A stretch of 64,000 bases of DNA from Stropharia rugosoannulata (GCA_028532985.1 JANCIK010000001.1:992001-1056000), one strand, 5' to 3'. Positions 24,150-36,671 are shown, numbered from the stretch's first letter. The notes: generated by a model not told the origin, from the letters alone. Numbers and translations are program-made.

Positions 24150-24219
24150 CGCTTACTTCGCGAATTCAACGAAAAACTTTTTACAGAACACCCAAGCGAG
24201 GAACTAAGGCAAGAATGAT

Positions 24220-25258
24220 ACGATTACAGGAGCTCAGCAAGATAACAAAGATGAGGATTATACGGGGAGAGCTATGACGCACAAACCGCTTCCTATACCA
24301 AATGAACTTATTATCTTATCTAATCTTATCTTATCTCAAATTTATGAAACAGAGATTCATTGGTATCGTTACACTTTTTCCAAATTAGGAGGACTTTCGA
24401 CCTGGTGGGACCTTAGCTTTCAGCACGGTGATGCTTTTGTCTCGACTGCTTACTATCATCACGCTGTTTCTTTGCGCAAATGCTAAAAATAGACCCGACA
24501 TGGTCTGTTCCGAGAAAAAAGCGCCCAATAACTTCATGACATTCAGAGCTCACAGGTCTTTGCTCAAATGATGGGATGAATCTGCGACTGACCGGACTTC
24601 TTCCAAGTCGCTCTCATATGCTACTCATCTTCTCTCGGTAAACTGGGAGAATAAGGCCCTTCAGACAACGATGCAGTGAAATACTTCGTGCCGATATACT
24701 GCATAGAGAACGAGAACAATGGTCGCGCGTTGCCTAGCCTCGTTAAACGGACGCACTCTTGTTTTCTTTAGTTGATTTCAACTTTCTTCTTGCGGACCCG
24801 CTGAAAAACAATAGTGTGCGTGCCTGTGATTTTTTTGTACTTCTTACCTTGTGACATACAGAAGGCATATTTTATATTAGATCTGCATCAATCTAATTAG
24901 GTAGAATCCCCGTGAGCGATACCTTGCAAAGACAAACCGACTACACACGTCAGTACCTTCCCAGTCAGATGGTATGGCTGATGATTCGTGGCCTGACGGC
25001 GACGTTTTGAAGGTTCAACATATGGTAATAAATCAGTGACGTGTTGATCATATTCCTGAACGCTAATAGACCTGAACACAAAGTACCGAGCCTCTGGTCA
25101 CCTATGAAGGTAACAGAAGGACTGTAGCCGCTGCTCCACATATTTTGATACTACGCAAATAAATGCAGGGAAGTGCTATGTTTTCATGCAACCGCGCCGC
25201 CGGTCCGCCGGGAAAACGACCATGAAGATATATTTTTGCGAAGTTCATTTCGACGAAG
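24220..25258. other. Intergenic upstream of pectinase 2
   Basis: A short (ATCTT/ATCTA)n-like simple repeat lies near 24308-24340. The rest has no recognisable exon. The pectinase 2 promoter is at its right end. Confidence 0.4.
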
Positions 25259-25265
25259 TATAAAA
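25259..25265 (+). promoter_or_regulatory. TATA box of pectinase 2
   Basis: TATAAAA sits 45 bases before the start codon at 25310. Confidence 0.6.
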
Positions 25266-25309
25266 TGTGCGACGATAGGACTTGGAGTTCATTCAAAAGA
25301 TTTAGGAAA

Positions 25310-27283
25310 ATGATTACAATCGCCTCAGTCATACTTCTTGCGAGCGCAGCTGTCGTCAATGCCGCCTGCTCTGCTACCATTAGCTCGTTGTCCGGTACGT
25401 CTATTCCAACTGTAATTGGCAAGCGTACTAACAACTGAGCACCGCACCTGCAGATGTTGCTGCCGCTGTCAAATGTACAACCATCACCCTCAACGGCTTT
25501 ACAGTACCAGCTGGCGAGGGCCTTTCTCTGAGCTTAGCCAGCGGAACTACTGTCACCATGGGTAAGTACCTCTCCCAAGCACAGAGAAAACCCATGTTTA
25601 GTTCACACTTTTCTCAAAAGCCGGCGACATCCTGTTTGGAAATAAAAGCTGGTCAGGACCACTTTTCACCGTCAGGTGAGATATTTTACTACCCCGTCAG
25701 AGCGACGACCTTACCTCTTTTTCTTAGCGGCTCGTCTATCACATGTAAGCTGTAAATGCGAGATGTAATGCAAACACCAAGCTAACAGGTGACTTAGTCA
25801 ATGGAAATGGCCACAAGTTTGATGGAGGAGGTCCTTTCTACTGGGTTATTATCAAATATTCTCAGAGAACGCCTTCACTAACCATAGATAATGCCAACAG
25901 GACGGCCAAGGTCTCAACGGTGGAACAACGAAGCCCGACCCCATGATGAAGTAGGCCTCCCACAAAACCTTGAATTAATTTGTACTAACAGCATCAAGGA
26001 TCAAAATGTCTGGAACCTTTGAGAATGTGCACGTAGTAAACTCTCCGGCTCGTGTATTCTCCCTCGGCAACGATGACCCAATAACTATGACCGGCCTGGT
26101 TATTGATAACTGTGAGTATCAAACTTTGATACACTCGATTTGCCGTTGATCATTTCCCACAGCCCAGGGAGACCAACCTAATTCCATGAGTGGAGGGAAT
26201 CCAGCTGGTACTGACACAGCCCTTTGGCATAAATCTCACAACTAAATTAAATTAATAGGGCATAATACCGATGGCTTCGATGTCAGCGCCAGCGACGTTA
26301 CTATTCAGAACAGGTATGCAAACATTATAGTCTTCCATAGCAGACTAACAATCAAATGCACGAACACAGCCAGATTCATAACCAAGACGATTGTCTTGCC
26401 ATCAACAAAGGCTCGAATATAGTCTTCAAAGGAAATTCATGCACCGGAGGACACGGTATCTCAATTGTACGCTGATCGAGCGCAAGCTGTAAGCAGTGTA
26501 CTAAATTGCATTTGTGTAGGGCTCCATATCCTCAGGCGTTACCGTCAGCGGTGTCGTCGTAACTGGCAACACCATCACAAACAAGTAAGCAGATAAAATA
26601 TGGGTTCTAACAAACTGGCTCAACCTTTCTTTCTCTTCAGCGACCAAGCGTTCCGCATCAAAACTGATGCATCGGCGACTGGCAGTACAGTAACCAACGT
26701 GACTTACTCTGTACGTTGTTATCTTGAGTTCGATATCATGTACCACTTACTAACGAAGTACAATAAAGGGAAACACCGCCACCGGACTACGTCAATTCGG
26801 TATCCTCATTGACCAAGTAAGATTATTCATACCTCTCATTTATACCTTTTTAATGCAAACATATACAGAGCTACCCCGACACCCTAGGAACTCCTGGAAC
26901 AGGCGTAATTATCTCTGTAAGTGGCAACTTGAAAGGATTTATAAGTATAAAACATTATGCTAACGATATATCTATATCTAGGACATCAATTTCATTTCCT
27001 CGACAACCAGCGTCACCGTCAACAGTGGTGCCGACAAAGTCGCTGTCAACTGTGGCAAAGGATCTTGCACCGGTAAGCCTGAAAGTGATAGTGCATGCAT
27101 CAACCTGCAGCTAAATAATTTTCTCATAGGCACTTGGAACTGGTCCGATCTCAAGACATCGGGTGGTGATTCTGGTACGTCGGAGGCATTTTCAAGCTTT
27201 ACATATACCATACGAGCCGCTAACCATATCGGGATGTAGGTCCCATCACTAATTTCAATGGCATTACGGGATACTCTCAGTAA
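25310..27283 (+). CDS. GH28 polygalacturonase, copy 2
   Basis: A secreted pectinase with all the family's catalytic landmarks. The signal peptide is [19 protein letters not shown], followed by CSATISSLS. After the first intron come [72 protein letters not shown] and [12 protein letters not shown]. The core is [20 protein letters not shown] followed by CTGGHGISI, with the paired catalytic Asp residues and His in their usual places. Then come [35 protein letters not shown] (the R-I-K substrate-binding motif) and [20 protein letters not shown]. The end is [14 protein letters not shown] with stop at 27281-27283. At least ten short introns occur at positions shared with copies 1 and 3. Length is about 370 residues and no defect is visible. 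It is expected to act outside the cell on homogalacturonan. Confidence 0.93.
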
Positions 27284-28117
27284 TGACAGGCTCAGCGCGG
27301 AGGCTACGAGATTCGGTAGTAAAAATGCGAACATTGTAGGAATCTGTAAAATGTACTGTTTAACGAATAAAAATCATTGTGACATATAGTGAAGGAAAAA
27401 CGTCGATACTTTTGTCCTAACTCAACGGAACATCCCGTTGGATTATTCTTCTTAACCAATCCTCTCAAACTCTATGACTTGTGAAAATTTACGCTTCTAT
27501 TGAGGCCTTTACGGCTCTTCACTACGATCCCTGGTAAAAGAAGTGAAGCGGTTTGAGCACAATCGATTTCTCAGGTATCTCATTGGTAGCTAATGTTGTT
27601 TATGGCCGCGTGATTATTTGAATAGTGTGCTTTATTGAAATCGACCTCGGTGTTAATTAAAACGCCTGTTTCTTGTTTCACTCCCACCAGTGACGGAGTA
27701 GAGTATGTATATCCTCTTTAATCGCAGTGTCCATGTGCTTGAACTGAGCCAAAAATAGATTTATGAAAACATGGGATAAAAATAGATCAAGACGAGCGGT
27801 TATACACTTATCAGCGCATACTACCAATTCACGAAACAGCGGCTCGAAAAGGTTACTAGAGTATACGTGTTACCGAGTCTTAGAGGCCTCACTAAGTAAA
27901 TTATCTTTCTGAAGTGTAATTTCTGCTCCACCAGTTGCACATAATATTAGACCATTTCCCTGGCACCGTGTCGTTGACTGTGGGTAACCTTGATCATGCG
28001 GACATTGTACGGGCCGTCCTCGAAAACGATCCGCCCTCCAGTAGTGGCATACGTAGAAAATTGCTAGCAATTTCATCTGCAAACCTCCACGTCAAAATTT
28101 ACATATTTCCATACAGT
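27284..28117. other. Intergenic between pectinases 2 and 3
   Basis: The pectinase 2 terminator and pectinase 3 promoter should lie here. No exon or clear TATA box at the usual distance is seen. Confidence 0.4.
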
Positions 28118-30429
28118 ATGGCCTCGTACAGGGATGGTCTCAGTGTGATTTTAACTTTGCTGTTGATGAGCAAAACTTTGCCTTCTGTCACAGGAGCAAC
28201 GACACCTTGCATAGGTACTATTAACACATTCGATGGTATTTCCATAACCCTTTTGGCAAAACAGAACGTATACTTACTACGTGAGCTACAGACGTCTCTA
28301 CGGCGGTCGAATGCACGACAGTCAATATCAATAGCTTTACCGTACCAGCCGGACAAGGTCTGACACTCAACCTGCAAACAGGTACAACAGTCAATCTAAG
28401 TAAGTGTCATCTCATTTGTCTGCTTATCTTCCGCTCAAGTAGGACCAAGTGGGCGATATTTCCTTCGGGAACTTGAGCTGGGCTGGTCCGCTGTTTACTG
28501 TTAGGTAAACATTCCCTCAGAGAGTCACAGCCTTTGACTCCGAGTTGACGAATAATGGTTCTGTGCCAAGCGGACAATCAATCACCTGTAAGTCAGACAT
28601 GCTATCTTGAAGACTGTTAGTAGAGAAAATTGTCCATGCTGGCAGTCAACGGAAATGGTTATCGATTTGATGGAGGAGGTCCGTTCTACTGGGTGAGGAA
28701 CATCAGCATTGAAGCTGAAGGGACAAAGGCAATCCCTTAGTACTAATCTCTGCACTATTAGGATGGACTTGGGGGGAATGGAGGAATATTAAAGCCAGCC
28801 CCAATGATGAAGTATACGCTCCCCAAGCACTCAAAGAGATAGACTGATGATCTGTTATCCAATTTCATAGAATCAAGATGTCTGGAGTGTATTCAGTGCG
28901 TGTAGTCCATCCATCCGCATGAAGCAGTCCAAAATCCTGATTGCGGTATTGGAGAACGTTACTGTTGTCAATTCACCTTCGCGCGTATACTCAGTATCAA
29001 ACCCCGGTCCGCTTCTCATCACGGACTTGACCATTGATAACTGTAAGTCGGCACTCTGGAAGCGCGGTACTATACACTTCAAGCATGCTCAGTCTATTTT
29101 TAGCCCAGGGCGACGTTCCGAATGATCAAAGTAATGGCCTTCCAGCTGGTATGTCTTGCTCACGAATGTCCATCTCCAGAGAAAAGATTTCATATTGATA
29201 TAGGACACAACACGGATGGATTCGATGTTAGCACGACGAACTTGGTGATCCAAAATAGGTGCGTTGCGCTGTCGTTTAGTGCCACAGACAACAATGATAG
29301 TCATGGCTCGACCCTGCCAGTTTGATCCACAACCAGGTAATATGCGTCATAGATATCTCGCATAGCGTCCATGCGATTGAGCGCTCGATGACATAGGATG
29401 ACTGCCTGGCTATCAATAAAGGGACAAATATAACGTTCCAGGGGAATACCTGCATCAATGGACATGGAATATCCATAGTTAGTACCTCGACTCCTTCAAT
29501 ATTTTATCTTCCATTGACTCCTGAGTAATGCAACCAAAAGGGATCGATTGATTCTGATGTTCTGGTCTCTGGAGTTTTGATTTCTGGGAACACCATAATT
29601 GAAAAGTGAGCCGCTAGTAATCTGTTCATATCAGTGCACCTGGGGGACTGGCAGTTCTGATAAAAACAAAATTAAATCAGTGACCAGGCGATGCGCATTA
29701 AGACTGTATCAACATCAACCAATAGCACAGTGACGAACATCACATACGCAGTAAGTACAAGGTCGACTGACCAGCCTTGCCTTTCATTTCGGCCGCATGC
29801 CGCAAAATTCATCATTGTAATGATATCGGGATACTACTAGAACAACACAGCTAGCGGCCTCCGGCAATTTGGCATCCTTATCGATCAGGTATGTGTGGAT
29901 CTGCCGCTCTTTTCTGCGAACGCAGCAGATGTCGGACGAGCGAGCTCATCACTGTCTTCATCGCCACCGTAGAGCTATCCAGATACGCTTAAAACCCCAG
30001 GAAACGGGGTCGTGATATCAGTGCGTGCATGTCCTTTTGGCGCCGTATCACTCGATGGCATCCTGATAAATCCGTGCGCGCTCCACAGGGAATCACATTC
30101 GCCGCGCCGCTCTCATCTTTCCTTGTCGCTTCTGGCGCTGATAGGATAGCGGTGAACTGTGGAGTAGGATCATGCATCGGTCAGTCCATGTCAAGGGTTG
30201 TGAAGTTACTAGCGCAGCTCGCTAAGATCGCGTCCAATTTAATCTAGGACCCTGGGACTGGTCTAATTTGTTCATAGCTGGCGGGCAACCTGGTGAGCGT
30301 AATCGATAAAGTGATATAAGTACTAAACATACCTTGTACTGGTACACGCTTTGGGAATCCCAAGGACCCATCAACAACTTCACCGGAATCATAGGGTACA
30401 ATCAATTGCCTATCCATCCAGATGCCTAG
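28118..30429 (+). CDS. GH28 polygalacturonase, copy 3
   Basis: A tandem neighbour of copy 2 and more diverged. I start at 28118 ([19 protein letters not shown]), a passable signal peptide, leading to [11 protein letters not shown]. After an intron come [64 protein letters not shown] and NQ joined to [26 protein letters not shown] holds the catalytic His and [15 protein letters not shown] the binding R-I-K. The later part is [39 protein letters not shown] and PWDWSNLF. It ends [20 protein letters not shown], six residues past the other copies. Around 28880-28950 an extra stretch absent from copy 2 must be partly spliced out (donor GTGCGT or GTGTAT, acceptor near 28923), so that exon is uncertain. 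Otherwise it looks functional. Confidence 0.88.
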
Positions 30430-31403
30430 TAGCATCTAGGCCACACTCGCAAGGCGCGCTATCACACAAATTTTTAAAGCATCAAAGAGGCTCATGCAGT
30501 CAGTTACGGCAGATTACGGCACGAGTGTATGAACAGTTTTCCAGGAGCACTTACGCACTTAGCTTTACTTAGCCGGAAGTCCCAAAAATGTGTTTTGATT
30601 GTAGCCATGGAATCACAATTTACATATTACAGTCTGAATTGAACCAAGAGGCATAATAACTGCCAACTTGCAGAGATCCAAGAGATTACGACCCTAGTTC
30701 GGATCAGCGGGTCACACACATACACATGGCTCATGGACATGGAACGTCTGAAGTTTGAACGATGTTTCGAACCGTTATAATATTTTTCTCTAATCTGATT
30801 ATACATAGAACAGCGAACTCTCTCCAAGCATCTCCATGTACAGATTACACGGCAGCCTTGCCAGGATAAAACGATCCAAGGAGTGAAGCAAAATAACAGT
30901 TAGATAGGCAGGAAGACTAGAGAGAGAAAAAAAATGAGAGTCGGGAGGCAGACACACGACCGGAGGAGAATATGCGCAAGGAGCGTGAAATGATTGGTTG
31001 TAGGGCAATTATGACTCCTAGATATATAGAAAAAGGACTACAACTAGATGCAAATGGCAGGGAGACAGTCTGGTCGTTAATGTGGCAAAAGAAATGATAG
31101 GTGGGGGCAGGGCCAGTAATACATAAAAGATACTCGAAAGACGAAAGACATCCAGAACGAAGGAAAAGGGGGAATAGAATCATGAGTCCCGAAACTAATT
31201 GAGATATGAAAGATGCTGCTGAGACAGTGTCGATAATTTTGGAGTAGGGGGTGTGGCAAGGGATAGGCGTGTGAGGGCAGACAGGGGCAGGCAAGGAATA
31301 TAGGAAATATTAAGATGCAGATGTGGTGAATTGTTGTATGCAGGGGGGGTAACAGGAGAACCGATGAGGCAGAGAAATGAAACAGACCAGGAAAGAGGGG
31401 AAA
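30430..31403. other. Intergenic between pectinase 3 and cdc24
   Basis: Two genes end towards each other here. The sequence is A/G-rich near 30900-31400, which would be the cdc24 3' untranslated region on the minus strand. No gene is seen. Confidence 0.4.
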
Positions 31404-34400
31404 TTACGTCACGAACAGCGTAACCTGCCCGCCTGGCCTGTACTGCTCAAAGGCCATCTGCACGTCTTCCGTAGAGCCCAAGGATACCATGTCGCCGTCC
31501 TCATCGCGGTACTTGACGCGCAGGGGCCCATCGTCCCGACGGGGCCCGCACAGCCGAATCTTGCGCCCAACCTTCTCGACAAGATCTTCGTACTCCGTCG
31601 TCCGCGCCACCTGGATCACGAATATGTCCTCGTGGAAGTGCACCTTCACCTTAACCGGCGGCAAGTGTGACTGGTCGTGCATGTTGTCCAGCGTCCCATG
31701 CGACCGCGAGGTGCGGATGCCCACACCGGCGAGCGAGGAATCACTAGAGCCAAAGGGCGTAATGGGCGACGAGCTGTTCGGCGAATAATCTGAGCTTTCG
31801 CCCGTCGACTGGCTCGAGCCGCTGCCGCGCTTCGTGGTCCCGTTGGGCACGTTCTTCGGAATTCCGTTCATAGGGCGGTTCTCGCGACTCCAGTTACCCT
31901 GCGAGGGTCCGCTGGGCAGGGGAGGTGCAGCAGTCTTCGGCTGGGGGATGTATGCGCTCGGCTGGCTAGCACTACGCGACCGCGTCATAGGCTGTTGAGG
32001 AATAGCTTGACCGTTCACGTTCAACGTCGGCGTTGCGGACCGTTTGCGGTAGTCACCGGCAATCCCAGCTGCGGTAGAAGTAGACGAGCTGTTGGCACTA
32101 TCGTACCCATTACGCAGACGCGTTGAACTGAACTGACTTCGTAACTGCGGTCGCGACGCCGATCTGGGAATAGCATTGCCGAAACTCGAGTCTGACGCAT
32201 AGCTGGCGGCGCTCACGCCACTGTTGAGCCGCGGCGTAATAGGACGCAGGCCGGGGTTGCCAGAGTGAAGTGATGCAGATGGAAGAGGAGGCAGGCCGTT
32301 AGAACGCCATTGCATCATCACAGGCCCATCCCCACCTTCAGTGACCGCCCTCGGTTTTTCATAACTCGAACTGGGTGCGGGCTCCGGAGGCATACTGAGC
32401 GAATTGGGGTTTCTGCGGGAACCCAGGGGAGTCCCGCGGCCATTTTGCCCATATGACGCGACGGGGTAATCTTCGAAATCGTCATCGTCGGCCTCATCTG
32501 CGTCGAAACCGTCGTGCGGCGGATAACCCTGCGGGCCAGCACCGTATGTACTACTCGTACTTTGAGAAAGATTATCGTCGTGGTAATAACTATTGTTGGA
32601 ATTGTAGGATGGCCGGCTTGTGCGGATAGTCGAACTCTGAGAAGAGCGGGGATAGGCTGAGCTTGGCGTACTTGAGGCGGAGTAATGAGACTGGCTGTGA
32701 ACCCGGACCTGCGGGGAAGGGTTGGTGCTATTTGCGGCAATTATCTGGGACATTCCAGCACTGGGACGTTCTAAGGCACGTCGCTGTGCGGATTCCTTGA
32801 TTAGACGGTTAATAGTGGCTTCCCATTGTCGCATCTGATCCTCGCGGCGGCATCGAAGAGTGAAAAATTCAAGATCATCGTCACCCTTCCACCACACTGC
32901 AAGAGGATAATGGGTTGGGATACCGATGGCTAAAGGTAGACGGGAAATCAGTATGGCGGACGATGCTGTGAAGCAAAATAAAAACGCGTACTTGGTGATG
33001 CCCGTGCTGGAACCGGAACGGCTTGCGTTACATTTCCGAGGAAAATGCGGCCCTTCAGAAGAAGAGGTGTGTTCTTTTGCGGCGTGCCATTGCCCCCGGG
33101 AAGGCTCAGCGGTGGAGGCGCTGGCTGTTTCTTGAGAATTGATCCGTTCTTTCCCCCGTTCTTCCCTCCTCTAGCTGGTTGAGTAGAAGCCTCCTTGCAG
33201 CACAGAATAATACGCTCGAAGAGGAATACGTGGTACTCCCGATCAATGTCGGACTTTGTCACCACAAAAAGATCGTCAAGGAGGAGGTCGCCAAAGTTTT
33301 CCAAGTGGTGACCTTTCCAGTCATCGATTCTAGAATACAGGCTCTTGACAGTTTGTTCGTTCTCAGCGCGCCGTTGTGCCTCATTGATCTTGTCGGTGAT
33401 ACGCTTAGCGGCATCCGAGCCACGTTTTAGTTCATCGTAATGGGCATACGTAGATGCCGAACAGGCTTTGAGGAGAGACTACACAAGCCCGCCATGAGGA
33501 TACATTTGCCGTGAGGATAAAATGACAGGAGGACGTACATCAAGCAAAAGAGGATATTTGCAAACGCGCTGGATCGGTTTGATGAGCAATGCGGGTAGTT
33601 CACCCTTGACATTGATCAAGTGGTTCAGAGGCTGTTGACAAATGTTTGGTCAGCACTCGGTTAAGACCGATCGGCAAGTTGTCAGGGTGATGAACGTAGG
33701 TGGCAGTTGTGTGAAACCAACCAAAATGCCCGTTGTGGAAAGTTGGAAACAAGGTTGACTTACTACTAGGTTCTGCTCGTTCGCAAGCATCAGTTCCGTA
33801 GCATTCGTGTAATTAGCGCAGTAGGGTTCGTATACGATGAATTCATCTTCCTATAGGGGAGGAATCAGGAAGGCAAAGAAGATTGGCGTGAGCAAAACAA
33901 TGGGAATGCCTGTTGCAGCACATGGGAAAGAAGACTCACGCTTTCGAGGAAATGCTGCCCCCACCGTTGTTCTTGCCAAGGCAACTCCGCTGTGCTTTCC
34001 AGTCTAATTAGGAATTTGCGCTGGAAATTGAGTAGTTTATTTAGGTTAGGAAATAGAAGGTGGATAGTGTCTTGATCCATGAGGTTGGCTTGCGAAAGAG
34101 CGTTGGAGTATTTCTGCGCCGAGGAGAATGAATGTGAGCGGGTATGCCAGAATAGGAATAGGCACGGTGCTTACCTGCATAATTTCTAGGTCCTGCACGT
34201 ATTTACGCTCCGTCTCGACCATTTCTCTAATAATATTGTTCTGAGCGGATTCTTTGGGATTAGACGGCTGTGAGACAAGGGTATCGGATAGTGACTCGAT
34301 AGAGCGGTTGTCCATAACTGAAGGGGGGGAAGGGGGGGCGTCTTCGAACGCCTCTGGGGGTAGATGGTCGACAATGGCGGTGACGGTGTTAATAACCTTG

Positions 34401-34934
34401 AGCCGGGTAAGCAAAATGTAAGCAGGGGAAGAGCAGCTGGTGACATACCTTGACCAGCCCGTCTGTTGAATTGCGGTCCCAGAGATCTGTGACGGTAAAG
34501 AGCTCGCAGCCCGGAATCTTCTCCGTGACCTTGTCTGTACGCAGTTGAATGGCAAAGAGGGCGATGGCATGCTTCTTTGCCTTGTCTGGGTTGGCCTCGT
34601 ATTTGTCGGGGTCAAAGGCCGAGTTGTTGAGGCGACTGCAGCTGTAGGAGTCGGGGATGAGGTCGAATATAAAGCAGAGGGGAATGCCTGCGGAGAAGAG
34701 GTCCCAGAGCTGGGTGACGGGGTCGGTGGACTGGCGAGAGTCGGGTGCACCGAGGTTAAAGTAGGGGGCAAAGCCGCGAATGCGCATGAGGCGGTTCCTG
34801 AGAGACGAACATTGCTGGTAGAGGGAGGTGGACTGGGACGCGGCCTTGTTGAGGAGGGTGCTGTTGGCGTTGGTGTCGATGTAGAGGCCTGTGGTGGAGA
34901 CAATGGACTTTTTGCGGCCTGCGCCGTTGGACAT
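31404..34934 (-). CDS. cdc24: Cdc24-type Rho guanine nucleotide exchange factor
   Basis: The exchange factor that loads Cdc42/Rac with GTP to set polarity sites and hyphal tips. It starts at 34934 (MSNGAGRKKSIVSTTGLYID). Domains in order: Cdc24-type calponin-homology region (LYQQCSSLRNRLMRIRGFAP, WDLFSAGIPLCFIFDLI); DH domain (NNIIREMVETERKYVQDLEI, then PALLIKPIQRVCKYPLLLDS and LKRGSDAAKRITDKINEAQ); PH domain (NFGDLLLDDLFVVTKSDIDR, REYHVFLFERIILCCKEA, then FFTLRCRREDQMRQWEATIN). A Ser/Pro-rich linker of about 400 residues follows, then a C-terminal PB1 domain (VKVHFHEDIFVIQVARTTEY) with the acidic motif KYRDEDGDMVSLGSTEDVQM, ending QVTLFVT. In yeast the PB1 domain binds the scaffold Bem1. The first intron joins DGLVK to VINTVTAIVDHLP. 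About 1,000 residues. This is the full Cdc24 domain order and the identification is firm. Confidence 0.95.
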
Positions 34935-36530
34935 TGTTGTCGCGGGAGGAAGGAGGGAGGTAGCACTGGATTGTGCTGCAGTTCAGATCAGATCAACTTG
35001 GCTCGCTTCATTTCAATCTCCGATCGCTAACCTCCTGAATCCTATTGTTCCTCCCCCTTGACCAGCTCCCGCACGCCTGCCCTGCCCGCCGTCTGCGCCC
35101 ATCCTCGCTATTGTCTGCCACCGTGGGCGCTACCAGCGGGCGCGTGCGCTGCTGCAACGCTCGGCCGCGTCAGCACGCTGCGGCAATAGCGCACTCGCGA
35201 GGGGCATGAACATTCTCGCGGGCTTTAGGGACGTGCCCAGCATCGCTCGCGCACACGCGCTCCTCTGGGCCGATCTCATCAGCACAGATCTCCCAGATCC
35301 AACAGAAGCTTTATTTTCGTCGGCCAGCCCCAAATGACAAACTCCCCGAATCCCCATTCTGACGCCTATTTTTACCCCTCCGTGTGCATCCTGTTGCGCT
35401 CTGCTGAGCACTCGCATCAGCTCTGCGCTGCGCATGTTCCCGCCCCACAGCCCTTGTACTCACTTCTAATCCCGTCGGGACGCTAGGCTTTCCGCTTCAC
35501 ATCATCTCTGCCGAGGACGATGCGATGATATCACTTTCGAAGAGCCGTTTAGTCTTCTAGCTTCCCGGTCCCTCCAGCGCTCTCCATATCTAATACGCTA
35601 TGTGTTTCTTATCGCACGTTCTGGAAATCTCCAGCGCTTCTCTTACCATGGTGGCCGAATAACACACCACCCATTATAAACAAGTTTCCTTTTTGGCCAT
35701 GCCATAAGCACTTTGACTTGGGCGCCCATTGTTCCGTTCCAGTAGTTTCGACAAACGCAAAGACAAGGCAGGCGAATGTGTTCAAATTTGCCAGAGCGGG
35801 CCACTTTGGTATGTCTTCCTTGCCATCGGGACAGTCACTATTGGACCTGAGAAAGCCGCTAACCAGCTAGGAACTGCTATGTAGACGCCAGTGCTGCTGC
35901 GCTTTGCGAATTCAATTAGCACCTTAACACGAAGTCTATTCTCAATGTTTACTTGTGCCAATTGATTTGAGATATCACTTTCCAGATCTTTGGACGTCTA
36001 GCTCATTTCAAGTCAGCGAATGAGGGATGTCGATGATTACAGGGGCCTGGTCTGCTAAGGCCTGCTATCGCACTATGTGCCGCCCTGCATATTTAATCGC
36101 TCACATGAACCAAGGTTTTGTGGGTGGCGGGCGCCTGTGAAACTGATGCGCCTTCTTGCCTACTGAATATGGTAGCTGGCGGGCACCCTGAAACGAGCAA
36201 CTGCCCAAGTTTCCGGGCGACGCATCAAAACTCTACATCAAACGAGCGCAAATGAGCCGATCGCGGAGGCATTTAGCGATCGTGGGTTATTCCAACCCCG
36301 CCACATCCGCGCGCCCCTATGGAGAGCTGGACCAGCCTCGTGAGTCACCAAGCCCTACCCTGCCTGAGCAACACGGGCGTCTAAAAACTCTGTCACCCAC
36401 TGGCCGGGGTTTTGCGACGTACGTGAACGGGATGCACGTAACATACCAGCTGATGCAATTTCAAGTCGTACAGTTCATCACAAGGGCATCCGTACATGCC
36501 CACAAAGCTCAAACAGATTTTTGTATGCTT

Positions 36531-36550
36531 GCTAGAATCTGCTAGAATCC
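36531..36550. repeat. 10-bp tandem duplication
   Basis: GCTAGAATCT is followed directly by GCTAGAATCC (nine of ten identical). Confidence 0.85.
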
Positions 36551-36653
36551 ACTCGAGGTTAGGTTACGCGAATGCGAAACTCACGGTTCTGCGTGCGCAT
36601 GCGTATCTACCAGCTCGCGTGCTGGAATTTGTCGACGCATCATACTCTTGGGA

Positions 36654-36671
36654 CCTGCAATAGCCTGCAAT
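36654..36671. repeat. 10-bp-period short duplication
   Basis: CCTGCAAT at 36654-36661 recurs at 36664-36671, a period of ten bases. Confidence 0.7.

Larger units (their letters stand above)
23219..24219 (+). pseudogene. Decayed PIF1/Helitron-type DNA helicase, C-terminal part
   Basis: Only the C-terminal third of a PIF1-family helicase, of the kind carried by fungal Helitrons, is left. Readable blocks are FEVIRPLITPRHAVREKW, LAIGMRVMITHNISTEADI, NGTQGTIGDIVLDFREPP, AYALTDYKSQGQTLGTIIVD and PFQVYVALSRSRGRQNIR. After the inserted element the sequence resumes with LLREFNEKLFTEHPSEELRQ and a stop at 24217-24219. The Walker A and B segments are missing. The part between about 23650 and 23790 shifts frame at least twice and holds stop codons, so it cannot be expressed. 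I saw no Helitron ends (5' TC or 3' CTRR hairpin) and therefore do not define the transposon's limits. Confidence 0.85.

Noticed and set aside
24300..24345. CRISPR-like short repeats
   Set aside because: It is a simple ATCTT-type run without spacers; CRISPR arrays are not expected in a fungal nuclear genome.
34046..34966. 306-codon minus-strand open frame over the cdc24 first exons
   Set aside because: It is an alternative frame with biased Pro/Ser/Thr content; only its last part matches the true DH-domain frame. The Cdc24 reading from 34934 explains the region.
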